Assembly (NCBI GenBank): GCA_963775875.1
Contig: CAVZKP010000016.1
Coordinates: 248,001-312,000 of the forward strand
Direction: 5' to 3'
Length of the DNA: 64,000 bases
Source: AP-15 sp963775875
GTDB lineage: Bacteria > Pseudomonadota > Alphaproteobacteria > ATCC43930 > CGMCC-115725
Position 1 is the stretch's first letter, and each line of letters opens with the position of its first letter. The notes under the pieces are model-generated. The model had not been told where the DNA came from. It did no database searches and saw only the letters and a program-made list of their open reading frames with translations. Shown in pieces: positions 35,175-44,567 of this stretch. The position numbers and the translations under genes are program-made.

Positions 35175-36622
35175 CCCTGGCGGTGCTCGCCACATTGCTG
35201 CGACCCCTCGCCCGCCGGCCGCGGTCCGACAGCGGTGACGCCGCGCCGGTGGCGGCGCTGTTCCGCCGGCAGCTCGCCGAGATCGATGCCGAGCTGGCGC
35301 AGGGCCGGCTCGCTTCCGACCACGCCGCTGCGGCGCGCACCGAGATCGCCCGGCGCATGCTGGCCGCGGCCGAGCGCGACGACGATGCCGCGGCCGCGGA
35401 TCGCGGGGCGGACACCTCGTGGCGGGTCGGCGCGGCGCTCGGCATCGCCGGGGTGCTACCGGTGGCGGCAATCGCCGTCTATCTCGCCGTCGGCATGCCA
35501 GCGGCGATCGAGCGCAATGCCGCGACCGACGCCGTCATTCCGCATGGTGCGGCCGAGTTGGCCGCCGCCGCCGACCGCATCAAAGCGCATCTGCAACAGG
35601 CGCCCGGCGATCTGAGGGGCTGGACCCTGCTCGCCCGCACCCTCGCCGCGCTGAGCCGATTTTCCGAGGCGCGCGAGGCCTATGCCCACGCCATCGCCCT
35701 GGCGCCCGGTCAGACCGGGTTGCACGCCGAACTCGGCGAGGTGCTGGTGCTCGCCGCCGACGGCACGGTGACGCCGCCGGCCGCGGCCGAATTCGCCAAG
35801 GCGCCCGACGATCCGCGCTCGCGCTACTACGCCGCCGAGGCGGCTCAGCAGGCTGGCGACCCCGCCGGCGCGATAAAGAAATTGCGAGCCTTGCTGGCCG
35901 ACGCCCCGGCCGACGCGCCCTGGCGCCAGACCGTCGCCAACCGGCTCGCCGAGCTAGCGCCGGCCGGGCCGCCGGCCGCGGCCGAATCCGCCGCCACGCC
36001 TCCCGGTCCGAGCCCGCAGGACATCGCCGCCGCCCGATCGATGTCGCCGGAACAGCGGCAGGCGATGATCCGCGGCATGGTCGGTCGGCTCGCCCAGCAG
36101 CTCGAGCAGCACCCGGATGACAGGACCGGATGGGCGCGGCTGGCCCGTGCCTACGACGTGCTCGGCGAGCCCGACAAGGCGCAGGCGGCACGCAGCCGCG
36201 AAGCCGCGACCGGGGTGGATGCGCCGGCGGCTGCGTCGCCCGCGATGCCGGAGAATGCCCAAGGGTGGATCGCCCGCGCCAACACCTTCGAAGGGCTCGG
36301 CCGCACCGCCGACGCGCTGGCCGCCCTCAAGCAGGGCAACGCGCAATTCCCTGGCGATCTGGCTTTGCTCGAAGCCTACCTGCAGGCGCTCGCCAGCGGC
36401 ATCGCCGACGACCAGCCGAGCCCCGAACTGGTCGATCTGGCGACGCAGATCCACGCCCTCGACGTCAAACAGCCGGACGCGCTGTGGTATCTCGGTCTCG
36501 CCGCCGCCAATAGCGGCGACCGCTACCGGGCGGCAGGCTATTGGACCGAGCTGCTGGCGGCGCTGCCGCCGGGCGACCGGCGGCGCGTACTGGTTCAGCA
36601 CAAGCTCGACGCGCTGCGTTGA
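35141..36622 (+). CDS. ccmI: Cytochrome c biogenesis protein CcmI
   Basis: 493 residues, TPR-containing apocytochrome c chaperone of the Ccm system. N-terminal membrane helix (MVWFWILAGLLTLAVLATLL), cytosolic loop with a helical segment, second membrane helix (LGIAGVLPVAAIAVYLAVG) near residue 100, then a periplasmic TPR domain (about 130 on, e.g. LRGWTLLARTLAALSRFSEA, and GWARLARAYDVLG). The start overlaps the CcmF-CcmH frame, so translational coupling is likely. CcmABCDE are not in this window. Confidence 0.9.
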   Translation: MVWFWILAGLLTLAVLATLLRPLARRPRSDSGDAAPVAALFRRQLAEIDAELAQGRLASDHAAAARTEIARRMLAAAERDDDAAAADRGADTSWRVGAALGIAGVLPVAAIAVYLAVGMPAAIERNAATDAVIPHGAAELAAAADRIKAHLQQAPGDLRGWTLLARTLAALSRFSEAREAYAHAIALAPGQTGLHAELGEVLVLAADGTVTPPAAAEFAKAPDDPRSRYYAAEAAQQAGDPAGAIKKLRALLADAPADAPWRQTVANRLAELAPAGPPAAAESAATPPGPSPQDIAAARSMSPEQRQAMIRGMVGRLAQQLEQHPDDRTGWARLARAYDVLGEPDKAQAARSREAATGVDAPAAASPAMPENAQGWIARANTFEGLGRTADALAALKQGNAQFPGDLALLEAYLQALASGIADDQPSPELVDLATQIHALDVKQPDALWYLGLAAANSGDRYRAAGYWTELLAALPPGDRRRVLVQHKLDALR

Positions 36623-36666
36623 GCTCGCCGACGCCAGCGGCATCGCCGACCGGCGGATAGCGCAAC

Positions 36667-37668
36667 ATGGCCCTCTCGCCGGGTTTGTGCCTGGTCACCG
36701 GCGCCACTGGGTTCGTCGGATCGGCGGTGGCGCGGGCGCTGCTGGAGGGCGGGCAGCGGGTGCGGGTGCTGGCGCGGCCCGGCGGCGACCGGCGCAACCT
36801 TGCCGACCTGCCGGTCGACATCGCGGAAGGCGCGATGGAGGATGGGCCATCGCTGATCCGCGCCGTCGCGGGGTGCCGCTACCTGTTCCATGTCGCCGCC
36901 GATTACCGGCTGTGGGTCCCGGACCCGGCGGCGATGTTCCGCGCCAATGTCGACGGCACCCGCGACTTGATGAAGGCGGCGCTGGCCGAGGGCGTCGAGC
37001 GGATCGTCCATACCAGCAGCGTGGCGACGATCGGCTTGGTTTCGGGCGGCTCGGCCGACGAAGACACCTGCGGCCGCATCGACGACATGATCGGACCGTA
37101 CAAACAATCGAAATTCCAGGCTGAGGAGGTCGTCCGCGGCCTGATCGTCGAGTGCGGCCTGCCCGCGATCATCGTCAATCCGTCGACGCCGGTCGGCCCG
37201 CGCGATCTCAGGCCGACGCCGACCGGCCGGCTGATCCTCGAAGCCGCGCGCGGGCATATGCCGGGGTTTGTCGACACCGGGCTCAATATCGTGCATGTCG
37301 ACGACGTCGCCGCGGGTCATCTCGCCGCGGCCGAGACCGGGCGGATCGGCGAGCGCTATATTCTCGGCGGCGAGAATTTGGCGCTTGCCGAGATCCTGGC
37401 CGAGGTCGCGCGCACCATCGGCAGGCGGCCGCCACGCGTCAAAGTCCCCTACGCGGCGGCGTTCGCGGTTGCCGCCGGGGCCGAACTGATGGCGCGGGTC
37501 ACCGGCCGCGAGCCCTTCACCACGCTCGACGGGGTTCGCATGGCCAAAAAGAAGATGTATTTTTCATCGGTGAAAGCCTCGCGCGAACTCGGCTACCGGC
37601 CGCGGCCGGCGCGCGAGGCGATCGCCGATGCGGTCGGGTGGTTTGCGGCGAACGGGTATCTGAAATGA
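36667..37668 (+). CDS. hpnA: Hopanoid-associated sugar epimerase HpnA
   Basis: 333-residue extended SDR/NAD-dependent epimerase: Rossmann VTGATGFVGSAVARALLEGG, the catalytic Tyr-Lys in GPYKQSKFQAE, and VNPSTPVGPRDLRPTPTGR. First gene of the hopanoid series; the family is named from this genomic context and its substrate is not firmly known. Its stop overlaps the ATG of hpnC. Confidence 0.93.
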   Translation: MALSPGLCLVTGATGFVGSAVARALLEGGQRVRVLARPGGDRRNLADLPVDIAEGAMEDGPSLIRAVAGCRYLFHVAADYRLWVPDPAAMFRANVDGTRDLMKAALAEGVERIVHTSSVATIGLVSGGSADEDTCGRIDDMIGPYKQSKFQAEEVVRGLIVECGLPAIIVNPSTPVGPRDLRPTPTGRLILEAARGHMPGFVDTGLNIVHVDDVAAGHLAAAETGRIGERYILGGENLALAEILAEVARTIGRRPPRVKVPYAAAFAVAAGAELMARVTGREPFTTLDGVRMAKKKMYFSSVKASRELGYRPRPAREAIADAVGWFAANGYLK

Positions 37669-38531
37669 TTGCGGCGGCAGAGCCGAAGGCGCAAGGCCGC
37701 GAGACCGTCGAAACGCCATCGGGCAAATGGCGCGACGGCGAGAATTTCCCGGTCGGGTCGCTGCTGATCCGACGCGATCTGCGGGCGCATGTGCACGCCT
37801 TCTACCGGTTTGCCCGCACTGCCGACGATATCGCCGACAATCCGGAACTCGGGGCCGGCGAGAAACTTCGCAGGCTCGACCAGATGGCGGCGGCGCTCGA
37901 TGGCGGGCCGGGCGAGAATGCGCCGGCGGCGGTGGCGATGCGCCAAAGCCTGGTCGCGACCGGCGTGACGGCGCAGCACTGCCATGACGTGTTGCGCGCT
38001 TTCCGCCAGGACGCCGAGAAACGGCGCTATCGCGACTGGGACGAGCTGATGGATTATTGCCGCTATTCGGCCTCGCCGGTCGGCCGGCAGCTGCTCGACC
38101 TGCATGCCGAGAGCCGCGAGACCTGGCCGCCCTCGGATGCGTTGTGCTCGGCCCTGCAGGTGCTCAACCATCTGCAGGATTGCGCCGAGGATTACCGCCG
38201 GCTCGACCGGGTCTATTTGCCGACGGCCGACCTTGTCGCCGCCGGGAGCGAGGTCGCGGCGCTGACCGCGGCGCAATCGAGCCCGGCGCTGCGCCAGGTG
38301 CTCGACACGCTGCTCGACCGCACCGCGGCGCTGGTCGATACCGCGCGCGGGCTAGCGCCTCGGGTCGCGGCGACCGGATTGCGCTGCGAATGCGCGGTCA
38401 TCACCGAGCTGGCGGCGCGGCTGTTGCACCGGCTGCGCCGCGCCGATCCGCTGGCCGCCCGGGTCGGCCTCGGCAAATCAGATTTCCTCGCGGCGTTTCT
38501 GCGCGGCGTTCCGCGAGGAATCCTGCGATGA
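37665..38531 (+). CDS. hpnC: Squalene synthase-type protein HpnC (hydroxysqualene synthase)
   Basis: 288 residues of the trans-isoprenyl-diphosphate synthase fold. The first Asp motif is FYRFARTADDIADNPE and the second QDCAEDYRRLDRVYLP. In the HpnCDE route it converts presqualene diphosphate to hydroxysqualene. ATG overlaps the end of hpnA (ATGA), and its TGA overlaps the ATG of hpnD, so the set is tightly coupled. Confidence 0.92.
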   Translation: MIAAAEPKAQGRETVETPSGKWRDGENFPVGSLLIRRDLRAHVHAFYRFARTADDIADNPELGAGEKLRRLDQMAAALDGGPGENAPAAVAMRQSLVATGVTAQHCHDVLRAFRQDAEKRRYRDWDELMDYCRYSASPVGRQLLDLHAESRETWPPSDALCSALQVLNHLQDCAEDYRRLDRVYLPTADLVAAGSEVAALTAAQSSPALRQVLDTLLDRTAALVDTARGLAPRVAATGLRCECAVITELAARLLHRLRRADPLAARVGLGKSDFLAAFLRGVPRGILR

Positions 38532-39406
38532 GCGACGCGGCGTTCGATGCCGTCCCGGGCGAACTCGACGACGCTGCGCTGCGCCAGACCATTCGCGACC
38601 GGGTCGAGGCGGCCGGAACCTCGTTCTATTGGGCGATGCGCTTGCTGGCGCGCGACCGCCGCAATGGAATGTATGCGGTCTACGCCTGGTGCCGCGAGGT
38701 CGACGACATCGCCGACGGCAAGCGGCCGGTGGCCCACAAGCTCGCGGCCCTGGCCGCGTGGCGCGAGGAGATTGGTGGTCTCTATGCCGGGCGACCGCGT
38801 CACCTGATCGCTCGCGCGCTCCATCAGCCGATGCTGCGCTACCGCCTGCGCCGGGAGGATTTCCTCGCCGTCATCGACGGCATGGAGATGGATGCGCGCG
38901 AGGATATCCGCGCCCCCGACCTCGCCACGCTCGACCTTTATTGCGCCCGGGTGGCCAGCGCGGTCGGCCATCTCTCCGTCCCTGTGTTCGGCGACGACAG
39001 CCACGCGGCGCATCGCGTCGCCGATTCGCTCGGCCGGGCATTGCAGCTGACCAATATCCTGCGCGACCTCGACGAGGATGCAAGGCGCGGACGGCTCTAC
39101 CTGCCGCGGGAAATCCTCGACCGTCACGGCATCCGCCACGCCGACCCGATGGCGATGTTGCGCCATCCGGCATTGCCGGCCGCCTGCCGCGAGGTCGCGG
39201 CGATCGCCGAAGCGCATTTCCGCGACAGCGCGCGGGCGATGGCGCAATGCCGGCGCCGGGCGATGCGGCCCGCGGCGGTAATGGCGTCGGTCTACCACGC
39301 CACCCTGCGACAACTGCTGCGCGGCGGGTGGCGCGACCCGACCACGCGCGTCAGCCTGTCGAAACCGCTGAAGCTATGGCTGGTGCTGCGTCACGGCCTG
39401 CTATGA
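38528..39406 (+). CDS. hpnD: Presqualene diphosphate synthase HpnD
   Basis: 292 residues, paralogous to HpnC. Condenses two farnesyl diphosphates to presqualene diphosphate. Motifs: SFYWAMRLLARDRRN, the first Asp motif YAWCREVDDIADG, and the second TNILRDLDEDARRGRLYLP. ATG overlaps the hpnC stop and the end overlaps hpnE by 4 bases. Confidence 0.93.
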   Translation: MSDAAFDAVPGELDDAALRQTIRDRVEAAGTSFYWAMRLLARDRRNGMYAVYAWCREVDDIADGKRPVAHKLAALAAWREEIGGLYAGRPRHLIARALHQPMLRYRLRREDFLAVIDGMEMDAREDIRAPDLATLDLYCARVASAVGHLSVPVFGDDSHAAHRVADSLGRALQLTNILRDLDEDARRGRLYLPREILDRHGIRHADPMAMLRHPALPAACREVAAIAEAHFRDSARAMAQCRRRAMRPAAVMASVYHATLRQLLRGGWRDPTTRVSLSKPLKLWLVLRHGLL

Positions 39407-40755
39407 GCGGCGATTCGACAGCCGGACAGGTGCATGTCATCGGCGCCGGCTTGGCGGGCCTCGCCGCGGCAGTCATGCTGGCGGGCGAGGGGCGCCGGGT
39501 CAGGCTCTACGAAGCGAGCGCCCATGCCGGCGGCCGCTGCCGCTCGTTTCTGGACGCCGAACTCGGCTGCCGCATCGACAACGGCAATCACCTGCTGCTG
39601 GCCGGAAACCGCCGCGCGCTCGGCTATCTCGATCGGATCGGGGCGGGCGACACGATCGAGGGGCCGCAGCATGCGGTATTTGCCTTCATCGACGCGGCGA
39701 GCGGCCATCGCTGGACGATAAGGCCGAATCGCGGCGCCGTGCCGTGGTGGATTTTCCGCCGCGCGCGACGGGTCCCGGGCACCCGCGCCGCCGATTATCT
39801 CGAAGCGCTGGCGCTGCGCTGGGCCGGCCCGTCGGCCACGCTCGCCGAAGTGATGGATCGCAGCCGGCCGCTGTCCCGCCGGCTCTGGGAACCGCTCGCC
39901 GTCGCCGCGCTGAACACCGGCGTCGAACGCGCCTCGGCCCGCCTCTTTTGGCATATCCTGACCGAGACGCTCGGCCGCGGCGGCGCGGCGTGCCGCCCGC
40001 TGGTGCCGCGCGAAGGCCTCTCCGAGACATTTGTCGATCCGGCGCTCTCGACTTTGGGCAGCGATGGCGCCGAGATCTATTTTGGCGCCCGGTTGCGCGA
40101 ATTGAATTTCGGCCCGGACCGGGTGTCGGGGCTGATGTTCGAGGCGGGTACGATCGAATTAGGCGGCGACGACCGGGTGATCCTCGCGGTGCCCGCGGCG
40201 ATTGCCGCGCGCCTCGTGCCCGGGCTGATCGTGCCCGACGCCTTTTCGCCGATCGTCAACGCCCATTTCCGCTGCGCCCTGCCGCCGGGTTCGCCGCTAT
40301 TCATCGGGGTGGTCGACGGCGTCGCCGAATGGATCTTTCGCAAGCGCGAGGTGTTGTCGGTGACGGTCAGCGCCGCCGACCGGATCGTCGACCGCCCGGC
40401 CGAGGCGCTGCGCGAGGCGCTGTGGCGCGATGCGGCAATGGCCTACCGGCTGCCGGCGTTGCCGATGCCGCCGGCGCGGATCGTCAAGGAGCGGCGGGCG
40501 ACGTTTCTCGCCAGCCCGGATCAGCTGCGCCGCCGGCCGGCGGCGTCGACGAGCTGGCAGAACCTTCTGCTTGCCGGCGACTATACCAATACCGGCCTGC
40601 CAGCGACGATCGAGGGCGCGATCGCTTCTGGATTTGCCGCCGCGCAACAGGCGCTGCTCCCCGATCGGGCGAGGCACTTGCCGGCGGCGACGGGCGGCGC
40701 CTTTTTTGGTAAAGCGGCCACCGGGCAGGACAGCCGGCAACGTATCCTTCGATGA
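39403..40755 (+). CDS. hpnE: Hydroxysqualene dehydroxylase HpnE
   Basis: 450-residue FAD-dependent amine-oxidase/desaturase-type protein: dinucleotide loop VHVIGAGLAGLAAAVMLAGE and FAD-binding C-terminal NLLLAGDYTNTGLPATIEGA. It reduces hydroxysqualene to squalene. ATG overlaps the end of hpnD, and its stop overlaps the shc start. Confidence 0.93.
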   Translation: MSGDSTAGQVHVIGAGLAGLAAAVMLAGEGRRVRLYEASAHAGGRCRSFLDAELGCRIDNGNHLLLAGNRRALGYLDRIGAGDTIEGPQHAVFAFIDAASGHRWTIRPNRGAVPWWIFRRARRVPGTRAADYLEALALRWAGPSATLAEVMDRSRPLSRRLWEPLAVAALNTGVERASARLFWHILTETLGRGGAACRPLVPREGLSETFVDPALSTLGSDGAEIYFGARLRELNFGPDRVSGLMFEAGTIELGGDDRVILAVPAAIAARLVPGLIVPDAFSPIVNAHFRCALPPGSPLFIGVVDGVAEWIFRKREVLSVTVSAADRIVDRPAEALREALWRDAAMAYRLPALPMPPARIVKERRATFLASPDQLRRRPAASTSWQNLLLAGDYTNTGLPATIEGAIASGFAAAQQALLPDRARHLPAATGGAFFGKAATGQDSRQRILR

Positions 40756-42734
40756 GCAACACGATAAACCAGACAACGGCCGGGCCGAGGCTAGCCGCCG
40801 GCCACCGCGGCGAGCCGGACGTGGATGCCCATGCGCTGGACGCAGCGATCGAAGGCGCCACCGAATCGCTGCTGGCGTCGCAGGACGCCGACGGGCATTG
40901 GATCTTTGAACTCGAAGCCGATGCGACGATCCCGTCCGAATATATTCTGCTGCAGCATTATCTCGACCGGATCGAGCCCGCGCTTCAGGCGAGGATTGCG
41001 CGTTTCATCCGGGCCCAGCAGGGCGAGGATGGCGGCTGGCCGCTGTTCTACGGCGGCAGGCTCGATCTCAGCTGCTCGGTCAAGGCCTATTTCGCGCTGA
41101 AGGCCGCCGGCGACCCGATCGACGCACCGCACATGGCGCGCGCCCGCGCCGCGATCCTGGCCCAGGGCGGTGCGCGCCGGTGCAACGTCTTCACCCGCAT
41201 CAAGCTGGCATTGTTCGGCGAGGTGCCGTGGCGGGCGGTACCGATGATGCCGGTCGAAATCATGCTGCTGCCCGGCTGGTCGCCGTTTCACCTCGCCAAG
41301 GTCTCCTATTGGTCGCGCACGGTTCTGGTGCCGCTCCTGGTGCTGATGGCGCTGCGGCCGCGCGCCCGCAACCCGCACCGGATCACAATCCGCGAATTGT
41401 TCCTCGAACCGCCGGAATCGGTGCGCGACTGGATCGCCGGACCGACCTCCTCGCCGCTGGCGACGGCTTTCGCCCTGCTCGACCGGGTGCTGCGCTGGGC
41501 CGAGCCGTTGTTTCCGGCCGGGCCGCGGCGGCGGGCGATCAGCAAGGCCGTCGCCTTTGCAACCGAGCGCCTCAACGGCGAAGACGGTCTTGGCGGGATC
41601 TTCCCGGCGATGGCGAACTCGTTGATGATGTTCGACTGTATCGGATATTCGCGCGACCATCCCGACTGGATCACCGCCGCGTCCGCGATTGACAGGCTTC
41701 TGGTCGGCGAGGGCGAGTACAGCTATTGCCAACCCTGCCTGTCGCCGGTGTGGGACACCGCACTCGCCTGTCACGCGCTATTGGAGACCGGCGACAAGCG
41801 ACTCGATCCGGCGATCGGGCGGGCGCTCGACTGGCTCGCCGAAAAGCAAGTGCTGGAGGTGACCGGCGATTGGGCGATGATCCGCCCCGGCGTGCGGCCC
41901 GGCGGCTGGGCCTTCCAGTATGAGAACCCGTTTTACCCCGATGTCGACGATACCGCCGCCGTGGCGCTGGCGCTCGACCGCTTCGATCGGGCGCGCTACC
42001 GTCCGGCGATCGACCGCGCGGCCGAATGGATCATCGGCATGCAAAGCCGCAACGGCGGCTGGGGCTCGTTCGATGCCGACAACACGCATTATTACCTGAA
42101 CCATATCCCGTTTGCCGATCATGGCGCGCTGCTCGACCCGCCGACCGCCGATGTCAGCGCCCGCTGCCTGGGGTTTCTGTCGCAGCTAGGCGGCCGCGCG
42201 GACCATCCCCCGATCGCCGCTGCAATCGCCTTTCTGCGGCGCGAGCAGGAAGCCGACGGCAGCTGGTTCGGACGCTGGGGCAGCAACTACATTTACGGCA
42301 CCTGGTCGGCATTGGCCGCGCTCAATGCTGCCGGCATCGATCCAGCGGCGCCGGAAATGCGCCGCGCGGTGGCCTGGCTGCTCGCCCGGCAGCGCGCCGA
42401 TGGCGGCTGGGGCGAAGCCGAAGAATCATACTGGCCCGGCGTGCCGCGTGGCGAAGCGCCCTACAGCACGCCGTCGCAGACCGCATGGGCATTGCTCGCC
42501 CTGATGGCCGCGGGCGAGGTCGCCAACCCGGCCACTTCCCGCGGCGTCGCCTATCTGATCGCGACTCAGAAGCCGACCGGTACCTGGGACGAGAAGTGGT
42601 TCACCGCGGTGGGCTTTCCGCGGGTGTTTTTTCTGCGCTATCACGGCTACCGCCTCTATTTCCCGCTCTGGGCCCTGGCCCGTTACCGGCGTCTGACCGG
42701 CGCCAACTCTGCCCGAGTGCCGTTCGGTATTTGA
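40752..42734 (+). CDS. shc: Squalene-hopene cyclase
   Basis: 660 residues, also called hpnF. Cyclises squalene to hopene and diplopterol at the membrane. The catalytic acid motif D-x-D-D is present (FYPDVDDTAAVALALDRF), as are several QW repeats (e.g. QGEDGGWPLFYGG, QSRNGGWGSFDADN, QRADGGWGEAEESYW) and the active-site WAFQYENPFYPD. Length matches the family. Start overlaps hpnE by 4 bases. Confidence 0.96.
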   Translation: MSNTINQTTAGPRLAAGHRGEPDVDAHALDAAIEGATESLLASQDADGHWIFELEADATIPSEYILLQHYLDRIEPALQARIARFIRAQQGEDGGWPLFYGGRLDLSCSVKAYFALKAAGDPIDAPHMARARAAILAQGGARRCNVFTRIKLALFGEVPWRAVPMMPVEIMLLPGWSPFHLAKVSYWSRTVLVPLLVLMALRPRARNPHRITIRELFLEPPESVRDWIAGPTSSPLATAFALLDRVLRWAEPLFPAGPRRRAISKAVAFATERLNGEDGLGGIFPAMANSLMMFDCIGYSRDHPDWITAASAIDRLLVGEGEYSYCQPCLSPVWDTALACHALLETGDKRLDPAIGRALDWLAEKQVLEVTGDWAMIRPGVRPGGWAFQYENPFYPDVDDTAAVALALDRFDRARYRPAIDRAAEWIIGMQSRNGGWGSFDADNTHYYLNHIPFADHGALLDPPTADVSARCLGFLSQLGGRADHPPIAAAIAFLRREQEADGSWFGRWGSNYIYGTWSALAALNAAGIDPAAPEMRRAVAWLLARQRADGGWGEAEESYWPGVPRGEAPYSTPSQTAWALLALMAAGEVANPATSRGVAYLIATQKPTGTWDEKWFTAVGFPRVFFLRYHGYRLYFPLWALARYRRLTGANSARVPFGI

Positions 42735-42751
42735 GCTCCCGGGGTGGAGAC

Positions 42752-43435
42752 TTGTCCGAGACGACGCGATCGGCAGCCGCGATCTGCATCTGCGGGCTCG
42801 CCGCCGAGGCCGGAATCGCGCGCGTCGCCGGCTTTGCCGCGGTGATCGGCGCCGGGGACCGCAACCGCACCGCCGCCATTGCCCAAAGCGCGGTGCGGCG
42901 GGCGAGTTGCCTGATTAGCTTTGGCATCGCGGGCGCTCTGGCGCCGGAATTGCGGCCGGGCGATTTGGTCATCTCGACAGAAATCGTCGTTGCCGGCCGG
43001 AGGTGGCGGGCGGAGGAGCCGTTTCGCCGGCGCGTGGCCGATCTCGCCGCCAGTATCTCGGCCCGGCAGGGCCCGGTGCTCGGGGCCGACGCCATCCTCG
43101 CGACCCGGGCCGAAAAGCGCCGCGCCTGGAGCGAAGCCGGCGCCCTCGCCGTCGATCTGGAGAGCGCTGTCGTCGCCAGCATCGCGACGGCGGCCGGGAT
43201 TCCGTTTGTCGCGCTGCGGGCGATCGCCGATGCGGCTGATCGAGAACTGCCGCCGGCGGCGCTAATCCCGCTCGCCGCGGACGGTACTCCAAGGCTCGCG
43301 CAGGTGCTCGCCTCGGTGCTGCGGCGGCCGCGCCAAATGCCGGCCCTGATCGGGCTCGCGCGCGATACCCGGACGGCGCTGGCGGCGCTGGCCGGACCGG
43401 CCCGCGCGCTACGCGGGCTCTTGTTGGCGGCTTAG
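42752..43435 (+). CDS. hpnG: Hopanoid phosphorylase HpnG
   Basis: 227-residue nucleosidase/phosphorylase fold (MTAN/PNP-like): ICGLAAEAGIARVAGF, LISFGIAGALAPELRPGDLV and AVDLESAVVASIA. It removes adenine from adenosylhopane to give ribosylhopane. TTG 42752 is the start: GGTGGAG lies just upstream and no ATG/GTG is suitable. Its 3' end overlaps the convergent hpnH by 27 bases. Confidence 0.9.
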   Translation: MSETTRSAAAICICGLAAEAGIARVAGFAAVIGAGDRNRTAAIAQSAVRRASCLISFGIAGALAPELRPGDLVISTEIVVAGRRWRAEEPFRRRVADLAASISARQGPVLGADAILATRAEKRRAWSEAGALAVDLESAVVASIATAAGIPFVALRAIADAADRELPPAALIPLAADGTPRLAQVLASVLRRPRQMPALIGLARDTRTALAALAGPARALRGLLLAA

Positions 43436-44530
43436 CCGCGCCATCGCCTGGTCGACGTGCCGGGACAGCACGTATTCGGCCGGGCGCTGCTGGTCGAGCG
43501 GGATCTCCGGCGCCATTTCACCCTCGGTGCGCACCCCGCGCAGCGCCGCCGCCGCCGCCTTCAGCGGGTGACGCACCGTATCCATGACCGCGGTCGCCTC
43601 GTAGCCGCTGTGAACCATGCAATCGGCGCATTTTTCGTAATTGCCGGTGCCGTAGGCGTCCCAGTCGGTTTCCTCCATCAGTTCCCTGAAGGTTTTGGCA
43701 TAGCCCTCGCCGAGCAGATAGCAGGGCCGCTGCCAGCCAAAGAAATTGCGGGTCGGGTTGCCCCAGGGGGTGCAGCGATAGGACTGGTTGCCGGCGAGAA
43801 AATCGAGAAACAGGCTCGACTGGTTGAACGACCACGCGTGCTTGCGCCGCGCGAAGATGCCGCGGAACAGTTCCTTGGTGCGGCGGCGGTTGAGAAAATG
43901 CTCCTGGTCGGGCGCGCGCTCATAGGCGTAGCCGGGCGATACCGTGATCCCGTCGAGCCCGATCGCGCTGACCCGGTCAAAGAACCGGGCGACCCGCTCG
44001 GGGTCGGCATTGTCGAACAAGGTGGCGTTGATATTGACGCGGAAGCCGCGCGACTTGGCCAGCCCGATCGCCGCGATGGCGCGGTCGTAAACCCCGTCCT
44101 GGCACACCGAGCGGTCATGCGCCTCGCGGTCGCCATCGAGATGCACGGTCCAGGCGAAATAGGGGTTGGGCCGGAACTGATCGAGCTTTTTTTCGAGCAG
44201 CAGCGCGTTGGTGCACAGATAGACGAATTTCTTGCGCGCGGTCAGGCCTCGGGCGATCTCGGCGATGTCGCGGTGCAAGAGCGGCTCGCCGCCGGCCAGG
44301 ACGACGATCGGGGCGCCGCATTCGTCGACTGCTGCGAGGCATTCGGCGACGCTGAGCCGCTGATTGAGGATCGCATCGGGGTAGTCGATCTTGCCGCAGC
44401 CGGCGCAGGCGAGGTTGCAGCGGAACAATGGCTCGAGCATCAGCACCAGCGGGTAGCGCTCGATCCGGCGCAGGTGGCGCCCGAGCACATAGGCCCCGAC
44501 CCGGATGGTTTGGCGCAACGGAATGGCCAC
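43409..44530 (-). CDS. hpnH: Adenosyl-hopene transferase HpnH (radical SAM)
   Basis: 373 residues. The radical-SAM cluster motif is CNLACAGCGK (C-x3-C-x2-C) and GGEPLLH is the SAM-binding GGE; the SPASM-like C-terminal portion has further Cys (SYRCTPWGN, EKCADCMVHSGYE). It adds adenosine to hopene, the first committed step to bacteriohopanepolyols. It is on the opposite strand from hpnG, overlapping its end by 27 bases, and runs in the same direction as ispH. Confidence 0.94.
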   Translation of the reverse strand: MAIPLRQTIRVGAYVLGRHLRRIERYPLVLMLEPLFRCNLACAGCGKIDYPDAILNQRLSVAECLAAVDECGAPIVVLAGGEPLLHRDIAEIARGLTARKKFVYLCTNALLLEKKLDQFRPNPYFAWTVHLDGDREAHDRSVCQDGVYDRAIAAIGLAKSRGFRVNINATLFDNADPERVARFFDRVSAIGLDGITVSPGYAYERAPDQEHFLNRRRTKELFRGIFARRKHAWSFNQSSLFLDFLAGNQSYRCTPWGNPTRNFFGWQRPCYLLGEGYAKTFRELMEETDWDAYGTGNYEKCADCMVHSGYEATAVMDTVRHPLKAAAAALRGVRTEGEMAPEIPLDQQRPAEYVLSRHVDQAMARLSRQQEPA

Positions 44531-44567
44531 GGCGAATCCTCGTTAAAAATTCATGGTGATGCCGGCC